DNA of 51,427 bases from an uncultured Neisseriaceae bacterium. GTDB lineage: Bacteria > Pseudomonadota > Gammaproteobacteria > Burkholderiales > Neisseriaceae. Below, in pieces: positions 17,472 to 27,421 of this stretch. Position 1 is the stretch's first letter, and each line of letters starts with the position of its first letter. The DNA lies in contig CALYOS010000013.1 in assembly GCA_945267035.1 (NCBI GenBank), positions 1-51,427 of the forward strand, written 5' to 3'. Position numbers and translations under genes: made by a program. Under the pieces are notes generated by a model. The model saw nothing but the letters and a program-made list of their open reading frames with translations. It ran no database searches and was not told the DNA's origin.

Positions 17472-17855
17472 TTATTCATCGTGCTTTTTTCGATAATCGG
17501 CAACAGCTGCCTTAATCGCATCTTCAGCTAGAATCGAACAATGAATTTTAACTGGAGGTAAGGCCAGTTCTTCAGCTATAGCACTATTTTTAATCGCCAA
17601 TGCTTCATCCAAACTTTTACCCTTAACCCATTCTGTGATCAAACTGGAAGAGGCAATAGCAGAACCACAGCCGTAAGTTTTGAACTTGGCATCTTCAATA
17701 ATACCATTCTCACTAACCTTAATTTGTAACTTCATTACGTCACCACAGGCAGGAGCACCTACCATACCAGTGCCTACACTTTGATCACCTTTTTCAAAAG
17801 AGCCGACATTGCGGGGGTTTTCATAATGATCAATAACTTTATCGCTATAGGCCAT
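17472..17855 (-). CDS. iscU: Fe-S cluster scaffold IscU
   Basis: 127 residues. The three cluster ligands are C37, C63 and C106, at the usual family positions. The HscA recognition motif LPPVK is at 99-103. The conserved aspartate D39 follows C37. It receives sulfur from IscS and assembles [2Fe-2S] clusters. The gene is 108 bases downstream of iscS. Confidence 0.97.
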   Translation of the reverse strand: MAYSDKVIDHYENPRNVGSFEKGDQSVGTGMVGAPACGDVMKLQIKVSENGIIEDAKFKTYGCGSAIASSSLITEWVKGKSLDEALAIKNSAIAEELALPPVKIHCSILAEDAIKAAVADYRKKHDE

Positions 17856-17963
17856 AAAAGCGTTCCTTATCTATTTTTGTCATTTCCGGCTGTCATGATA
17901 ACAGCCGTTCACTGCCTTTCTTAACCCGATTGGGCAGTTATCAACCGGGCAGGGGGTTGCTAA

Positions 17964-19178
17964 TCAGTGAGCAGCCCATTCCACCGTACTCAGATCAATG
18001 CCTTCTTCATGCATTTCCCATAACGGCGACAATTCGCGTAACTTATCAATTTTAGACTTAATTAAATGAGCAGCATAATCCACTTCTTCTACAGTAGTGA
18101 ATCGTCCAAAAGTAATGCGCAATGAACTGTGAGCAAGCTCATCATTGCGTCCCAAAGCCCGCAAGACATAACTAGGCTCTAAACTGGCAGAAGTACAGGC
18201 CGAACCACTGGAAACCGCAATATCCTTAACGGCCATAATCAGAGATTCACCCTCTACAAAGTTAAAACTGATATTGAGATTCTGATAGACCCGATGATCC
18301 ATATCGCCATTAATATAAACTTCTTTGACATCCTTAATCTCGTTCAGAAAACGATCTCGTAATAGCTTGGCATGCGCATTATCCTGTTGCATTTCCAACC
18401 GAGCCAATCGAAAAGCCTCACCCATACCAACAATCTGATGCGTTGGTAATGTACCTGAGCGGAAGCCACGTTCATGGCCGCCACCATGCATTTGCGCATT
18501 CAAGCGTACGCGCGGTTTACGTCGTACATATAATGCACCAATTCCTTTAGGGCCATAAGTTTTATGTGCTGACATGCTCAATAAGCCAATATGATTGGCT
18601 TTGACATCGATAGCAACTTTTCCGGTAGCTTGTGCGGCATCAACATGAAAGATGATGCCATGTTCTTCACAAATCGCACCGATCGCAGCAATATCCTGAA
18701 TCACTCCGATTTCATTATTTACCCACATCACACTGACCAAAGTAGTATCAGGGCGAATGGCCGCTTTCAATTCATCCAAATCAAGCAAACCATTTTCCTG
18801 TACCCCAAGATAGCTGACTTCAAAACCTTCACGTTCCAGTTCACGCATCGTGTCCAAAACAGCTTTATGTTCGGTTTTTAACGTGATTAAGTGTTTACCT
18901 TTGCTGGCGTAGAATTGAGCAGCACCTTTAATGGCCAAGTTATCCGATTCAGTTGCACCAGAGGTGAAAATAATTTCCTTAGAATCGGCTCCTATTAAAG
19001 CAGCAATCTCATTCCGGGCATTTTCCACAGCTTCTTCTGCAGTCCAGCCAAAACTGTGACTGTTAGAAGCCGGATTACCAAAGACCTCGGTTAGATAAGG
19101 TATCATTTTTTCTGCTACACGAGGATCAACAGGTGTAGTAGCAGAATAATCCAGATAAATTGGTAGTTTTACAGTCAT
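17964..19178 (-). CDS. iscS: Cysteine desulfurase IscS
   Basis: 404 residues. The N-terminal signature is [17 protein letters not shown]. The PLP lysine lies in [14 protein letters not shown]. The catalytic cysteine loop is [21 protein letters not shown]. It converts cysteine to alanine, passing sulfur to IscU and to tRNA-modifying enzymes. An AGAGAA site precedes the start, and the gene follows iscR by 33 bases. Confidence 0.97.
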   Translation of the reverse strand: MTVKLPIYLDYSATTPVDPRVAEKMIPYLTEVFGNPASNSHSFGWTAEEAVENARNEIAALIGADSKEIIFTSGATESDNLAIKGAAQFYASKGKHLITLKTEHKAVLDTMRELEREGFEVSYLGVQENGLLDLDELKAAIRPDTTLVSVMWVNNEIGVIQDIAAIGAICEEHGIIFHVDAAQATGKVAIDVKANHIGLLSMSAHKTYGPKGIGALYVRRKPRVRLNAQMHGGGHERGFRSGTLPTHQIVGMGEAFRLARLEMQQDNAHAKLLRDRFLNEIKDVKEVYINGDMDHRVYQNLNISFNFVEGESLIMAVKDIAVSSGSACTSASLEPSYVLRALGRNDELAHSSLRITFGRFTTVEEVDYAAHLIKSKIDKLRELSPLWEMHEEGIDLSTVEWAAH

Positions 19179-19211
19179 AATTGTGTTCTCTAAAAATATT
19201 TATTAGCTCAT

Positions 19212-19679
19212 TCAATGCAAGCTGACTAATGTTACAGCCTGCTCATGGCTGGCGTTTTGATCATTATTAAGTCGGTGCTCATGCTGATTTAGAATACATT
19301 GCAAAGAAATATTACGCAGATAGCTATCAATGGTCTTATTCAAATTAGTCCATAAATCATGTGTCAGACAGGGGGTACCAGACTGACAGTCGGCATGACC
19401 GCCACACTGAGTGGCATCCAGCATATCTTCAGCAGCCGCGATAATGTCGGCTATATTAATTTGCGCTGCATTCTGACTGAGAACATAGCCACCTCCAGGT
19501 CCTCGAATGCTTTCCACCAAACCAGCACGCCTCAATTTGCCAAATAATTGTTCCAAATAAGATAAGGAAATTTGCTGGCGTTCACTGATGGCCGTCAGGT
19601 TGACCGCACCACATTGCGAATGCATGGCTAGATCCAGCATAGCAATAACAGCGAAGCGCCCCTTAGTGGTTAAACGCAT
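19212..19679 (-). CDS. iscR: Rrf2-family Fe-S regulator IscR
   Basis: 155 residues. The winged helix starts MRLTTKGRFAVIAMLDLA. The [2Fe-2S] ligands are C92, C98 and C104 with H107, the canonical IscR set. With its cluster, IscR represses the isc operon by binding type 1 sites, so cluster shortage raises expression. It is the first gene of the minus-strand isc operon and sits just downstream of a matching operator (see 19712-19744). Confidence 0.95.
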   Translation of the reverse strand: MRLTTKGRFAVIAMLDLAMHSQCGAVNLTAISERQQISLSYLEQLFGKLRRAGLVESIRGPGGGYVLSQNAAQINIADIIAAAEDMLDATQCGGHADCQSGTPCLTHDLWTNLNKTIDSYLRNISLQCILNQHEHRLNNDQNASHEQAVTLVSLH

Positions 19680-19711
19680 GACAAAACCCGCATTAGAATG
19701 ACAATACTTAA

Positions 19712-19744
19712 ATTATCTAATACCCGACAATTTTAGTCAACTTT
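19712..19744 (-). promoter_or_regulatory. iscR promoter with type 1 IscR operator
   Basis: On the minus strand there is a TTGACT -35 (19735-19740), a 17-bp spacer, and a GATAAT -10 (19712-19717). The segment 19720-19744 read on the plus strand matches the 25-position type 1 IscR consensus (ATAxxxGAC...AGTCxxxTAT type) at about 23 positions by hand count. It covers the -35 region, as in E. coli autorepression. Confidence 0.8.
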
Positions 19745-19859
19745 ATTCATGGCTAAATCAAGCAATTATCTCAGAGCTGGCACCAACGAAAATGCCAGGT
19801 TTAGCTTTAAAACCTATCCGTTCAAATCACTAACACAAATGATGACCACAATGCGGCGA

Positions 19860-20243
19860 TCATCCATGATTTGTAGTTTTAATCATTGACCCATCTTCAT
19901 GGTTAATCTTTTTAGCCCAGTCACTCAGCGCCAGCAGAATGGGGCTGAGTAATTGCCCCTTCTCAGTCAATGCATAGCTGACATGTACCGGTGGTTTGTC
20001 ACCTTTCACCGTTCGGGATATCAGTTCATCTTTTTCCAACTGTTTAAGCTGCAAACTTAAGGTCATTTCAGTGATATCCGGCATACTTTTTTTAAGTTCA
20101 CTAAACCTTTTAGGCTGATTGAGTAAATAATAAAGAATCACACCTTTCCATTTACCCCCAATCAAATTCATGGCCATACTGATACTGCAATGATAGTGTT
20201 TACCTTGATAGGTAATCGCGCAAGGATTAGTTGTATGCATCAT
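19860..20243 (-). CDS. HxlR-family transcription regulator
   Basis: 127 residues. It has an HxlR winged-helix core: LIGGKWKGVILYYLLNQPKRFSEL, DITEMTLSLQLKQLEKDEL and VSYALTEKGQLLSPIL. One N-terminal cysteine (C8) and a second in YHCSIS could act as redox or electrophile sensors, as in the QorR/YodB type. It is transcribed away from a flavodoxin-fold oxidoreductase 102 bases away. This is a typical pairing in which HxlR represses a quinone or electrophile-detoxifying enzyme. The regulation is inferred from the divergent layout. Confidence 0.88.
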   Translation of the reverse strand: MMHTTNPCAITYQGKHYHCSISMAMNLIGGKWKGVILYYLLNQPKRFSELKKSMPDITEMTLSLQLKQLEKDELISRTVKGDKPPVHVSYALTEKGQLLSPILLALSDWAKKINHEDGSMIKTTNHG

Positions 20244-20345
20244 AATGATCCAACTCTCATATCTGATAGTTATAGCTATTTTTTTAAATTTTACTATACT
20301 TATTTGAGTAGATAAAAAATTGATAGTGTATTTAGGAAAACAACT
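20244..20345. promoter_or_regulatory. Divergent control region of hxlR-type gene and oxidoreductase
   Basis: AT-rich, with a TATACT -10-like hexamer at 20295-20300 toward the oxidoreductase. Direct repeats begin GATAGT near 20265 and 20322, and there is a short ATAGCTAT palindrome near 20272-20279. Any of these may be the HxlR operator. Confidence 0.4.
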
Positions 20346-20885
20346 ATGACTTTAATGATTTTGGCGCATCCTGATTTCAACAATTCCACAGCCAATAAAA
20401 CCATCTCTGAAGCTTTAGCCGTCAAATTGCCTGATATGGAAATCAGAAATATTCATGCTTTATACCCTGATTATCAAATAAATAGGAATGCCGAACAGCA
20501 GGCATTACTCAGACATAAATTGATTATTCTGCAATATCCAATGTACTGGTTTAATATGCCCGCCATCTTAAAAATTTGGTTTGAACAGGTGTTTACTTAT
20601 CAGTTTGCCTATGGCTCGCAAGGAGACAAGCTGAAAAATAAAAAAATGCTGGTCAGTATGACCGTTGGTCAGCCAGAAATCAATTTCCAGAAAGAAAATC
20701 ATTCTCTTATGGATGATTTTTTACAACCAGTGAAACATTCGGCGGAGTATAGCCAAATGAATTATCTTGGCTATTCTGCCTTATATGGTGTTTCTCCGGT
20801 ATTGGATAAGACACCAAAAATGATAGCCATTGAAGCCGAGAATTATAGTCACGATTTATTTAATCTGATTGTGAAAAACGGCTAA
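20346..20885 (+). CDS. NAD(P)H oxidoreductase, flavodoxin-like fold (KefF/YwrO type)
   Basis: 179 residues, starting MTLMILAHPDFNNSTANKTI, the FMN-phosphate loop of the flavodoxin_2 quinone-reductase family. Further motifs are ILQYPMYWFNMPAILKIWFE and the GYSALYGV region. It is preceded by AGGA nine bases upstream. Members reduce quinones or electrophiles with NAD(P)H, or act as ancillary KefF subunits. No Kef channel gene is nearby, so a stand-alone detoxifying role under the divergent HxlR regulator is more likely. Confidence 0.85.
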   Translation: MTLMILAHPDFNNSTANKTISEALAVKLPDMEIRNIHALYPDYQINRNAEQQALLRHKLIILQYPMYWFNMPAILKIWFEQVFTYQFAYGSQGDKLKNKKMLVSMTVGQPEINFQKENHSLMDDFLQPVKHSAEYSQMNYLGYSALYGVSPVLDKTPKMIAIEAENYSHDLFNLIVKNG

Positions 20886-20912
20886 CAACGAAAAGCTTTT
20901 CTGTCATCAAAA

Positions 20913-20934
20913 AGGCCTGAATTGGTTCAGGCCT
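20913..20934 (-). terminator. Hairpin with T-run on the minus strand
   Basis: Perfect arms AGGCCTGAA and TTCAGGCCT with a TTGG loop; on the minus strand TTTTT follows. It probably ends the serB transcript and perhaps also the convergent oxidoreductase mRNA. The 20935-21193 stretch between it and serB holds no gene I can support. Confidence 0.65.
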
Positions 20935-21193
20935 GATCAGTCGAAGTTTCTAACTGCGAACTAACTTTTAGACTGGGAAACTTATTGGTTACTGTCCTGT
21001 CTGTGATTGGTCTTATCAAAACCAAATTATTTGGCTATGGTTACCACCAACATTGCTTAGCATAACGCACATCAACCTCTTATTGCGTGCGCAAATTCTC
21101 AATATCGGCACAAACCCCATACCATCAGTAATACTATATATCCCAGCAAAGAAAACGCATTTTTGCTTGGTCAGTATTTTCAGACACCACGCT

Positions 21194-22036
21194 TTAGCGA
21201 AACCATTTTCGTATTGTATCCAGACCACCAAAGCGGACGTTTATGCTGGTTGCAGCCTGTGTTTTTGGTTTGGCATGATAAGCCACCCCCAATCCTGCCA
21301 GCTGTAACATCGGGATATCATTGGCGCCATCTCCCATTGCCAACACTTGTGATTTTTTTAGTCCTAATTTGTTGGAATACTCAGCCAATAAATGCGCTTT
21401 AGCTTGAGCATCGATAATGCGGCCGGTCAGCTCACCAGTTAAAACCTCGTTTTTAATCATCAACTGATTAGCATAAGCGTAATCCAGCCCATATTGCTGT
21501 TTTAACCGTTCGGTGAAATAAGTAAACCCGCCTGATACCAGCATAAATTTAACCCCGTGTTCACGACATTGCTGTAACAGCCATTTTGCACCCGGTGATA
21601 ATTGCAAAACCTGATCGTATACACGTTGTAATTCAGTAATAGATAACCCTTTTAACAATGACACCCGCGCCCGTAATGATTGTTCGAAATCAATTTCACC
21701 ACGCATGGAACGTTCTGTTATAGCGGTAACCTCAGATTGCAACCCCACACCGGCAGCGATTTCGTCGATACATTCAATCGTGATCAAAGTTGAATCCATA
21801 TCACTAACAATCAGTCCCAAATCAGCAAAAGCCATATCGGGTAAAACAGCAAAATCAATTTGTTGTTGAATTAACTGTTTTTCAGTCGCGGCATCTAAAC
21901 AAAAACCAGCATTTACAGGTAATCGAAGAACCGATTGATCAAAACTATAGTTATCAGAAAGGGTTAATACACCTTGCAAACCATTTAAATGGCAACGAGG
22001 TAAATTGGCGTGCTGTAAAACCAGAACATAGCTCAT
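21194..22036 (-). CDS. serB: Phosphoserine phosphatase
   Basis: 280 residues from the ATG at 22036. A GTG at 22090 would add a hydrophobic tail not typical of SerB. The haloacid dehalogenase signature is IVSDMDSTLITIE, with the nucleophile Asp first in DMD. Motif II lies in MLVSGGFTYF and motif IV in MGDGANDIPMLQLAG. It makes L-serine in the last step of the phosphorylated pathway. The N-terminal ~75 residues form the short variable domain seen in Neisseriaceae SerB. No operon partner is visible. Confidence 0.93.
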   Translation of the reverse strand: MSYVLVLQHANLPRCHLNGLQGVLTLSDNYSFDQSVLRLPVNAGFCLDAATEKQLIQQQIDFAVLPDMAFADLGLIVSDMDSTLITIECIDEIAAGVGLQSEVTAITERSMRGEIDFEQSLRARVSLLKGLSITELQRVYDQVLQLSPGAKWLLQQCREHGVKFMLVSGGFTYFTERLKQQYGLDYAYANQLMIKNEVLTGELTGRIIDAQAKAHLLAEYSNKLGLKKSQVLAMGDGANDIPMLQLAGLGVAYHAKPKTQAATSINVRFGGLDTIRKWFR

Positions 22037-22349
22037 GACAAATACAGTATTCAAAAAACATGCAGTATAGAGACCAACGTCTAAGCGCACAACTGCTTAA
22101 ATTGCAGCAATAAAAGGTGATAAAAACAAAATAGTTGGCATAAATTACCCATAAAATTTGTTTATAAGCCCCTCAATCAACGAAAAAATGATATATTTAG
22201 AAGTTATACACAAAATATAATGAATAAAAACTCTTTTTTATTTCATTATTACCTTTTGTCCAAAACTGCGTTCATAAAATTAAATTCAACATCCAGAATG
22301 AGCAATATATTTGCTATTATTCATGGACGCATCTTTATGGAGTTAATAA

Positions 22350-24398
22350 ATGCAACAACCTTCAACCACCTCATCGTCGGTGGATCATTACCGTGAACTA
22401 ACCCTACGCGGCATGATTCTAGGTGCCTTGATCACAGTCATATTTACAGCATCTAATGTTTATTTAGGACTAAAAGTTGGACTGACATTTGCTTCTTCTA
22501 TTCCGGCAGCGGTTATTTCCATGGCGGTTTTGAAGTGTTTTCAGGGTTCCAATATATTGGAAAACAACATGGTGCAGACACAGGCATCTGCAGCCGGCAC
22601 CTTGTCTTCCATCATATTCGTCTTGCCTGGTTTACTGATGATTGGTTATTGGCAGGGCTTTCCGTTCTGGCAAACTACCCTTATCTGTGCTGCTGGTGGG
22701 ATCTTAGGGGTCATCTTCACCATCCCGCTGCGTCATGTACTGGTTGTCAAAAGTACTTTGCCCTATCCTGAGGGCATAGCAGCCGCAGAAATCCTTAAAG
22801 CTGGTGACCATAACCAGCCCATAGAAGATACCAATGATGGCGAAACCCCACAAAGTGGCGTGAAACAAATCCTGACTGGTTCGATAATCTCAGGGGTTTT
22901 TAGCTTTTTAGCCGGTGGTCTGCGCGTAATCAGTGAAAGCGCTAGTTATTGGTTTAAAGTTGGCGGAGCCATTTTTCAGATACCAATGGGTTTCTCATTA
23001 GCCTTATTGGGTGCAGGATGGTTAGTGGGTATTGCCGGTGGTATCGCGGTTTTATTCGGTATGTTTATAGCTTGGGGCATCGCCGTACCTATTTTCACCA
23101 GCTTAACCCCTATGCCGGCCGGTGTTGAAATGATTGATTTTGCCAAAGGCATCTGGACAGCTAAAGTAAAATTCATCGGGGCTGGTGCTATTGCTGTAGC
23201 GGCAATTTGGACTTTACTGACTCTGTTTAAACCGATGTTAGAAGGCATGAAATTGTCTTTTCAGGCATTCAGTGGTAATGGACAGCAAAGCCAGTCACAA
23301 GATAGAGTTAATCAGGATTTATCACCTAAAACCATGATCCTGATTATTTTGGCTACCATGATCATCTTATTAGCCACCTTTTACGGCTTTGTAGCCAGCG
23401 CACCCATTTCCGTTGGTTTGGCGTGTGCGCTAGTGGCGTGTGCGACCTTCTTAGCGTTTATAATCGGCTTTTTGGTGGCTGCTGCCAGCGGTTATATGGC
23501 TGGTTTGATTGGTTCTTCTTCTAGTCCGATTTCCAGTATTGGTATTGTGTCAATTGTGATTATCTCTTTGATATTCATGGCAATTGGACAATCAAATGGC
23601 GTGTTCTCACTAGAAGGTGGTAATCAGTTTATGACCGCTCTAGCCTTGTTTACCGCTGCTGTGGTGATGGCCATTGCCACCATTTCCAATGATAACTTGC
23701 AGGATTTGAAAACCGGTTACTTAGTGGAAGCCACACCTTGGCGTCAACAAGTTGCCTTAATCATTGGTTGTATCGTTGGCGCTATCGTTATTTCACCCGT
23801 TTTAGAGTTGTTGTATAACGCTTATGGTTTTACCGGCGCTATGCCAAGAGCGGGTATGGATTCAGCCAATGCTTTGTCTGCACCACAGGCGACCCTAATG
23901 ACAACCATTGCTACCGGAATTTTCTCGCATAATCTTGATTGGGATTATATTGGCATGGGGGTCATACTTGGCGTGATGTTAATCATCTTAGATATAGTGG
24001 TTAAACGTGTACGTCCTGGATGCTGTGTTCCTCCACTGGCCGTAGGCATGGGCATCTATTTGCCAGCTGCCGTTAATATGCCTATCTTCATTGGTACCGT
24101 TCTATCCTATTTCTGCATGCGTCATATCAAAAAACGTTACTCAGATCCGCAAGTACAAGAACGTGAACTCAAAGCAGTGGATCGCCGTGGTACATTGCTG
24201 GCTGCTGGTTTAATCGTAGGCGAAAGTATCATTGGCGTCTTGTTAGCGATGGTGATTGTGGGTTCCATCGCTTTAGGCAAAGGTGAATCACCGTTAACCA
24301 TTAGTCTATCTAACTGGGATGAAATGGCCGATTTGCTTGGTCTGGCCTTATTTATAGCAGCAATCGTCATTTTGTTACGGAAAATCATGAAAAAATAA
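22350..24398 (+). CDS. OPT-family oligopeptide transporter
   Basis: 682 residues with about 14-16 hydrophobic segments. Its opening block, ELTLRGMILGALITVIFTAS followed by NVYLGLKVGLTFASSIPAAV, and the later SALAGxxG-type core (ASGYMAGLIGSSSSPIS) are typical of the prokaryotic OPT/YSL branch. A GGAG site lies eight bases before the start. It would be a proton-coupled inner-membrane importer of peptides or metal-chelator complexes. It is monocistronic and closed by its own terminator. Substrate is not assignable from sequence. Confidence 0.9.
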   Translation: MQQPSTTSSSVDHYRELTLRGMILGALITVIFTASNVYLGLKVGLTFASSIPAAVISMAVLKCFQGSNILENNMVQTQASAAGTLSSIIFVLPGLLMIGYWQGFPFWQTTLICAAGGILGVIFTIPLRHVLVVKSTLPYPEGIAAAEILKAGDHNQPIEDTNDGETPQSGVKQILTGSIISGVFSFLAGGLRVISESASYWFKVGGAIFQIPMGFSLALLGAGWLVGIAGGIAVLFGMFIAWGIAVPIFTSLTPMPAGVEMIDFAKGIWTAKVKFIGAGAIAVAAIWTLLTLFKPMLEGMKLSFQAFSGNGQQSQSQDRVNQDLSPKTMILIILATMIILLATFYGFVASAPISVGLACALVACATFLAFIIGFLVAAASGYMAGLIGSSSSPISSIGIVSIVIISLIFMAIGQSNGVFSLEGGNQFMTALALFTAAVVMAIATISNDNLQDLKTGYLVEATPWRQQVALIIGCIVGAIVISPVLELLYNAYGFTGAMPRAGMDSANALSAPQATLMTTIATGIFSHNLDWDYIGMGVILGVMLIILDIVVKRVRPGCCVPPLAVGMGIYLPAAVNMPIFIGTVLSYFCMRHIKKRYSDPQVQERELKAVDRRGTLLAAGLIVGESIIGVLLAMVIVGSIALGKGESPLTISLSNWDEMADLLGLALFIAAIVILLRKIMKK

Positions 24399-24415
24399 GT
24401 TTGTTTTTTCATCAG

Positions 24416-24443
24416 AACAGCACTTAATAAGTGCTGTTTTTTT
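24416..24443 (+). terminator. Rho-independent terminator of the OPT gene
   Basis: AACAGCACTT and AAGTGCTGTT around a 3-nt loop, with a T-run continuing to 24443, 18 bases after the stop codon. Confidence 0.88.
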
Positions 24444-25140
24444 ATGTAAATTGCAAATTGAAAACGGTGTTCAAACAAAATAAAACCAGTATTTTAAGAG
24501 AAAATAAAAGATTTCAGATCGACTAATTAATTTGAATAATACTTATTAGTTTTAATTAATAAGTATCGCAAAATAATTCGTGTGCCAATAAATCTTTTAT
24601 GATTATTTTAAAAATTAAACTAAATTTATTATTGAGAATTTTACTAAATTTGAAGGTGATTCTTCAAATCGTCGGGATGATTAATAGTGCATAATATGTT
24701 ATTGCAAAGGGAAAAAATTTTTAACCATTGAAGATGAATGCTTTTTAATCAAATATAGATGTAGGAAAAATGTCTCTATTCAGTCTTTATTAATATGTAC
24801 CGTGTAACTTTAGTGAAGTTTTAGATTAAATCGGTTCTAAGGCAAAAGGAAATACCAAATCATAAAATCTATAGAAAATACCTTAAACTATTCTTGAATT
24901 TAAAGTAAAGCTCAAGACAAAAATAAATTTATCAATATCTGGTATACTGACAGGGATTTAAAAACATTGATGCTGCTGGGGACTGGCTATGGTCGCCAGA
25001 CGTGAGTTACACATGTCAAAGTGGAAAGCTTTTCTAAATTAAAAAAAGAATAAATTATTCTGAATAAATACCTAAATAGTAAAAAAATGTAAATAAATTT
25101 GTATTGAATATTTTTATGTGCTATTATAAATTTAAATGGC

Positions 25141-25178
25141 AGGGAAATAATTTTAAATGATTAAAAGTTAATTTCCCT
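25141..25178. repeat. Imperfect hairpin in the AT-rich interval
   Basis: Outer arms AGGGAAAT and ATTTCCCT with inner TTTTAA/TTAAAA pairing, six bases before the fragment at 25184. Possible relic of a terminator or regulatory structure. Confidence 0.4.
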
Positions 25179-25567
25179 AAATTATGAATTGGCCAAATTT
25201 ACGGGCACAAACAACTTATATTTATAAACGTTTTGGAGACATTACCTTTATTAATTTATAATTATATAGCATCTTACACGACATTTACATAATGCTATAA
25301 CCATTATTTGGTCAAATGATCAAATCAGAGACATAGTCTCAAAATAAGTCTATACGGTGGAAAAAACAATCTGTGTTTTAAAATGCAAATTTATTGGAGA
25401 ATAAGCAAATGGTCAAAAGCAAAGGATTCATTTTTAGATTTAAAATCTGTACTGAACATTAATCTTAAGGTGTTAGCAATAAAATTAAGAACTTAAACTA
25501 AGGGAATATTTTTTTGGAGCGGTTTTTATTGTTGATATATGGGATAATAATTTCTGGTACTCTCTAA

Positions 25568-25663
25568 ATGCAAGATTTGTCGGAGGAAAAGTTAAAAAAT
25601 CCACTTTACAATAACGTAATGGATGAAGGAATACCGATAATCTGCCCTTTGAGGGTTATATAA
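25568..25663 (+). pseudogene. 31-codon gene fragment
   Basis: Reads MQDLSEEKLKNPLYNNVMDE then GIPIICPLRVI before a stop. The amino-acid make-up is protein-like and unlike the surrounding AT-rich DNA, but the frame is closed on both sides. Unidentified remnant. Confidence 0.35.
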
Positions 25664-25749
25664 AATAAATATGCGCAAACTTGTTATACAACAAATTATT
25701 TCTTAAAACAAATTTTAAAGATAAAAATTTATTATAGCTAATGGCTTTA

Positions 25750-25918
25750 ATTCATCTTGAGAAGGAGATATTAGGTTCAAACTATGAGGATTAGAGTCTA
25801 TTTCCTCCTTATTCATTGGGTTTATCTGATTGTGCAGTAAGAAATGTCTTAAGGTATTTAATAATGCATTTACATTAGAAGGTATCTGCAGGCTGAATTA
25901 ACAGTGAAGAAAATTTAG
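25750..25918 (+). pseudogene. Frameshifted gene fragment
   Basis: An AAGGAG motif at 25760 is followed by protein-like text split over two frames: FPPYSLGLSDCAVRNVLR, then, after a shift, VFNNAFTLEGICRLN and a stop. Looks like the decayed middle of a gene I cannot name. Confidence 0.35.
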
Positions 25919-26267
25919 AGTTATTAAAATGGAAAGTAAATAATGATAAAACAATGATAAAAACTACTTAGATTTTTATAGAATATCATTAAATATAATA
26001 AATTAGCATACGCTAAAATAGCAGAAAATATCTTAAACAGACTGATCAAAATTACTTATCAAAAGTGAACAGAATGAAATCAAATTCTTTTTGTTTGCAA
26101 AATAGGAATGTTTGGACGAAGAAATATTGTTTAAAAAGCATATTGAAAAAGGAGAAAAAATGATCAAATAGCAAAAAATATCTCAAGTTAAGTTTTTAAT
26201 AATTAAGCAACATTGGATTAAACAATTCAACTGTTTTTATTGATACACATTTTATAAGGCGTTAAGA

Positions 26268-26441
26268 ATGGCTTTTTTCTCAGTTACAGCACGAAATGGT
26301 AATAAATCTCTTATCAACGGTAATATGGTAAATAAAGTAATTGATTATGGTCAATATCGAACAATATATCAAGGCAGTGATAACAATTACTATGATGTTC
26401 GAGAGACATTGGCTAGTATACAAAACGAATTAAAGAAATAA
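26268..26441 (+). CDS. Small hypothetical protein (57 aa)
   Basis: An intact 57-codon frame with AAGG eight bases before the ATG, in a region where stops are otherwise dense. The product (MAFFSVTARNGNKSLINGN near the start, then a polar DNNYYDVRETLASIQNELKK tail) has no signal peptide, membrane helix or cysteine. I recognise no family. It may be an expressed small protein or the last intact piece of a decayed gene. Confidence 0.45.
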   Translation: MAFFSVTARNGNKSLINGNMVNKVIDYGQYRTIYQGSDNNYYDVRETLASIQNELKK

Positions 26442-26757
26442 TGGCGAATTTTTTTCAGCTAATCAGTATGAGAGTAATCTAAAAGTTTTATAGTTTTTAG
26501 CCATATGCAATGATACAAATTTTATATCCTTCTCAAATTAAGGTATCTGTACATTGAATTTTCTCTCTCTATTTGGTAAATCATATCTTGACAATATAGA
26601 AATTTTTCAGCATTTTTTATTGCTTGAAACAGATAATCAATGAGTTAGGGAGTAAGAATGAGATTACCAAAAAATGCTTTAAACATATAAAATTAAAAAA
26701 TTATATTTTGAAATCAATGATTCCGTATAATTTTTGGTAAAAGATTCAATTTTTTTT

Positions 26758-26787
26758 GCTGCACTCGTCATTAATTGTCGGTGCAGC
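26758..26787. terminator. GCTGCAC/GTGCAGC hairpin flanked by A/T tracts
   Basis: 7-bp perfect arms, 16-nt loop, preceded by a T8 run and followed by an AT-rich stretch with TTTTTT. The flanking tracts would allow termination on the minus strand in particular (AAAAAAAA upstream becomes a U-run the other way). No gene clearly needs it. Confidence 0.4.
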
Positions 26788-27421
26788 ATTTTATACTTTT
26801 TTATTCTCGGCACTTTTATAATTATGCTGCTTGTGCATGTAAAACTATATAATAAATGAAATGAATGATATATAAATGCTAAATTAATATTATTATTTTG
26901 TAATATACGCAAACTAAATGAATAAATGCGAAGTTCTTTGTAAACAGGTGAATATTAGTTATAGATATCTTTTTCAAAACTATAGAGAGTTATAGTTCGA
27001 TTTTAATTATTCTATTTTATTAATCTCTTTTTTAGTTGATTGATTAGATAATAATTTTTAATTGTTCACGAATATATCCACAAATTCATATAATCAATTA
27101 AATCCATTATCGAACAAAATATTTTTCATATTCGCATGATGCCAAAGTTAAGTCATCTATTATTTGTAATTTTCTAATTTTTACTAAGTAACTCAATAAT
27201 AAAATTTAACTGATTTTCCAAAAGGTTATAGCAGAAGAATTATTTTGAAAAATAACTTTTTTGTTTTTTAAAACGTTGGTTTTAATTGAAGGAAGAAATT
27301 TAAATTAGTTTGATGCTTTACAAATTGATAATATAATATTTTAAACGCTTTAAAAAATATACATTATTTATCATCTATGTTATTATTCTGAAAATTAACT
27401 AGAAAAAAAGGAGTAAATACT

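Larger units (their letters stand above)
24444..27421. other. Gene-poor, very AT-rich interval with decayed coding fragments
   Basis: About 3 kb with dense stops in all frames and no frame of normal gene length. Short islands of more ordinary composition look like protein wreckage. One is at 24938-25041, where two adjacent frames read IWYTDRDLK then NIDAAGDWLWSPDVSYTC. Another is at 25184-25261, a 25-codon piece starting MNWPNLRAQTTYIYKRF. Others are at 25568-25663 and 25750-25918. The block around 26000-26060 reads AYAKIAENILNRLIK. Short related sequences (GAAAATAxCTTAAAC type) recur near 24873, 26021 and 26170. I could not identify the parent genes. No tRNA, rRNA or CRISPR repeat was seen. 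Confidence 0.6.

Noticed and set aside
21016-21402. Overlapping short frames on both strands over the 3' end of serB
   Set aside because: They conflict with serB and with each other and have no translation signals.
24960-25040. GC-richer patch considered as a small RNA gene
   Set aside because: Reads better as a protein fragment split over two frames; no terminator follows.
26679-26912. 77-codon minus-strand frame in the AT-rich interval
   Set aside because: Composition is that of random AT-rich DNA, it covers a hairpin at 26758-26787, and no ribosome-binding site is seen.
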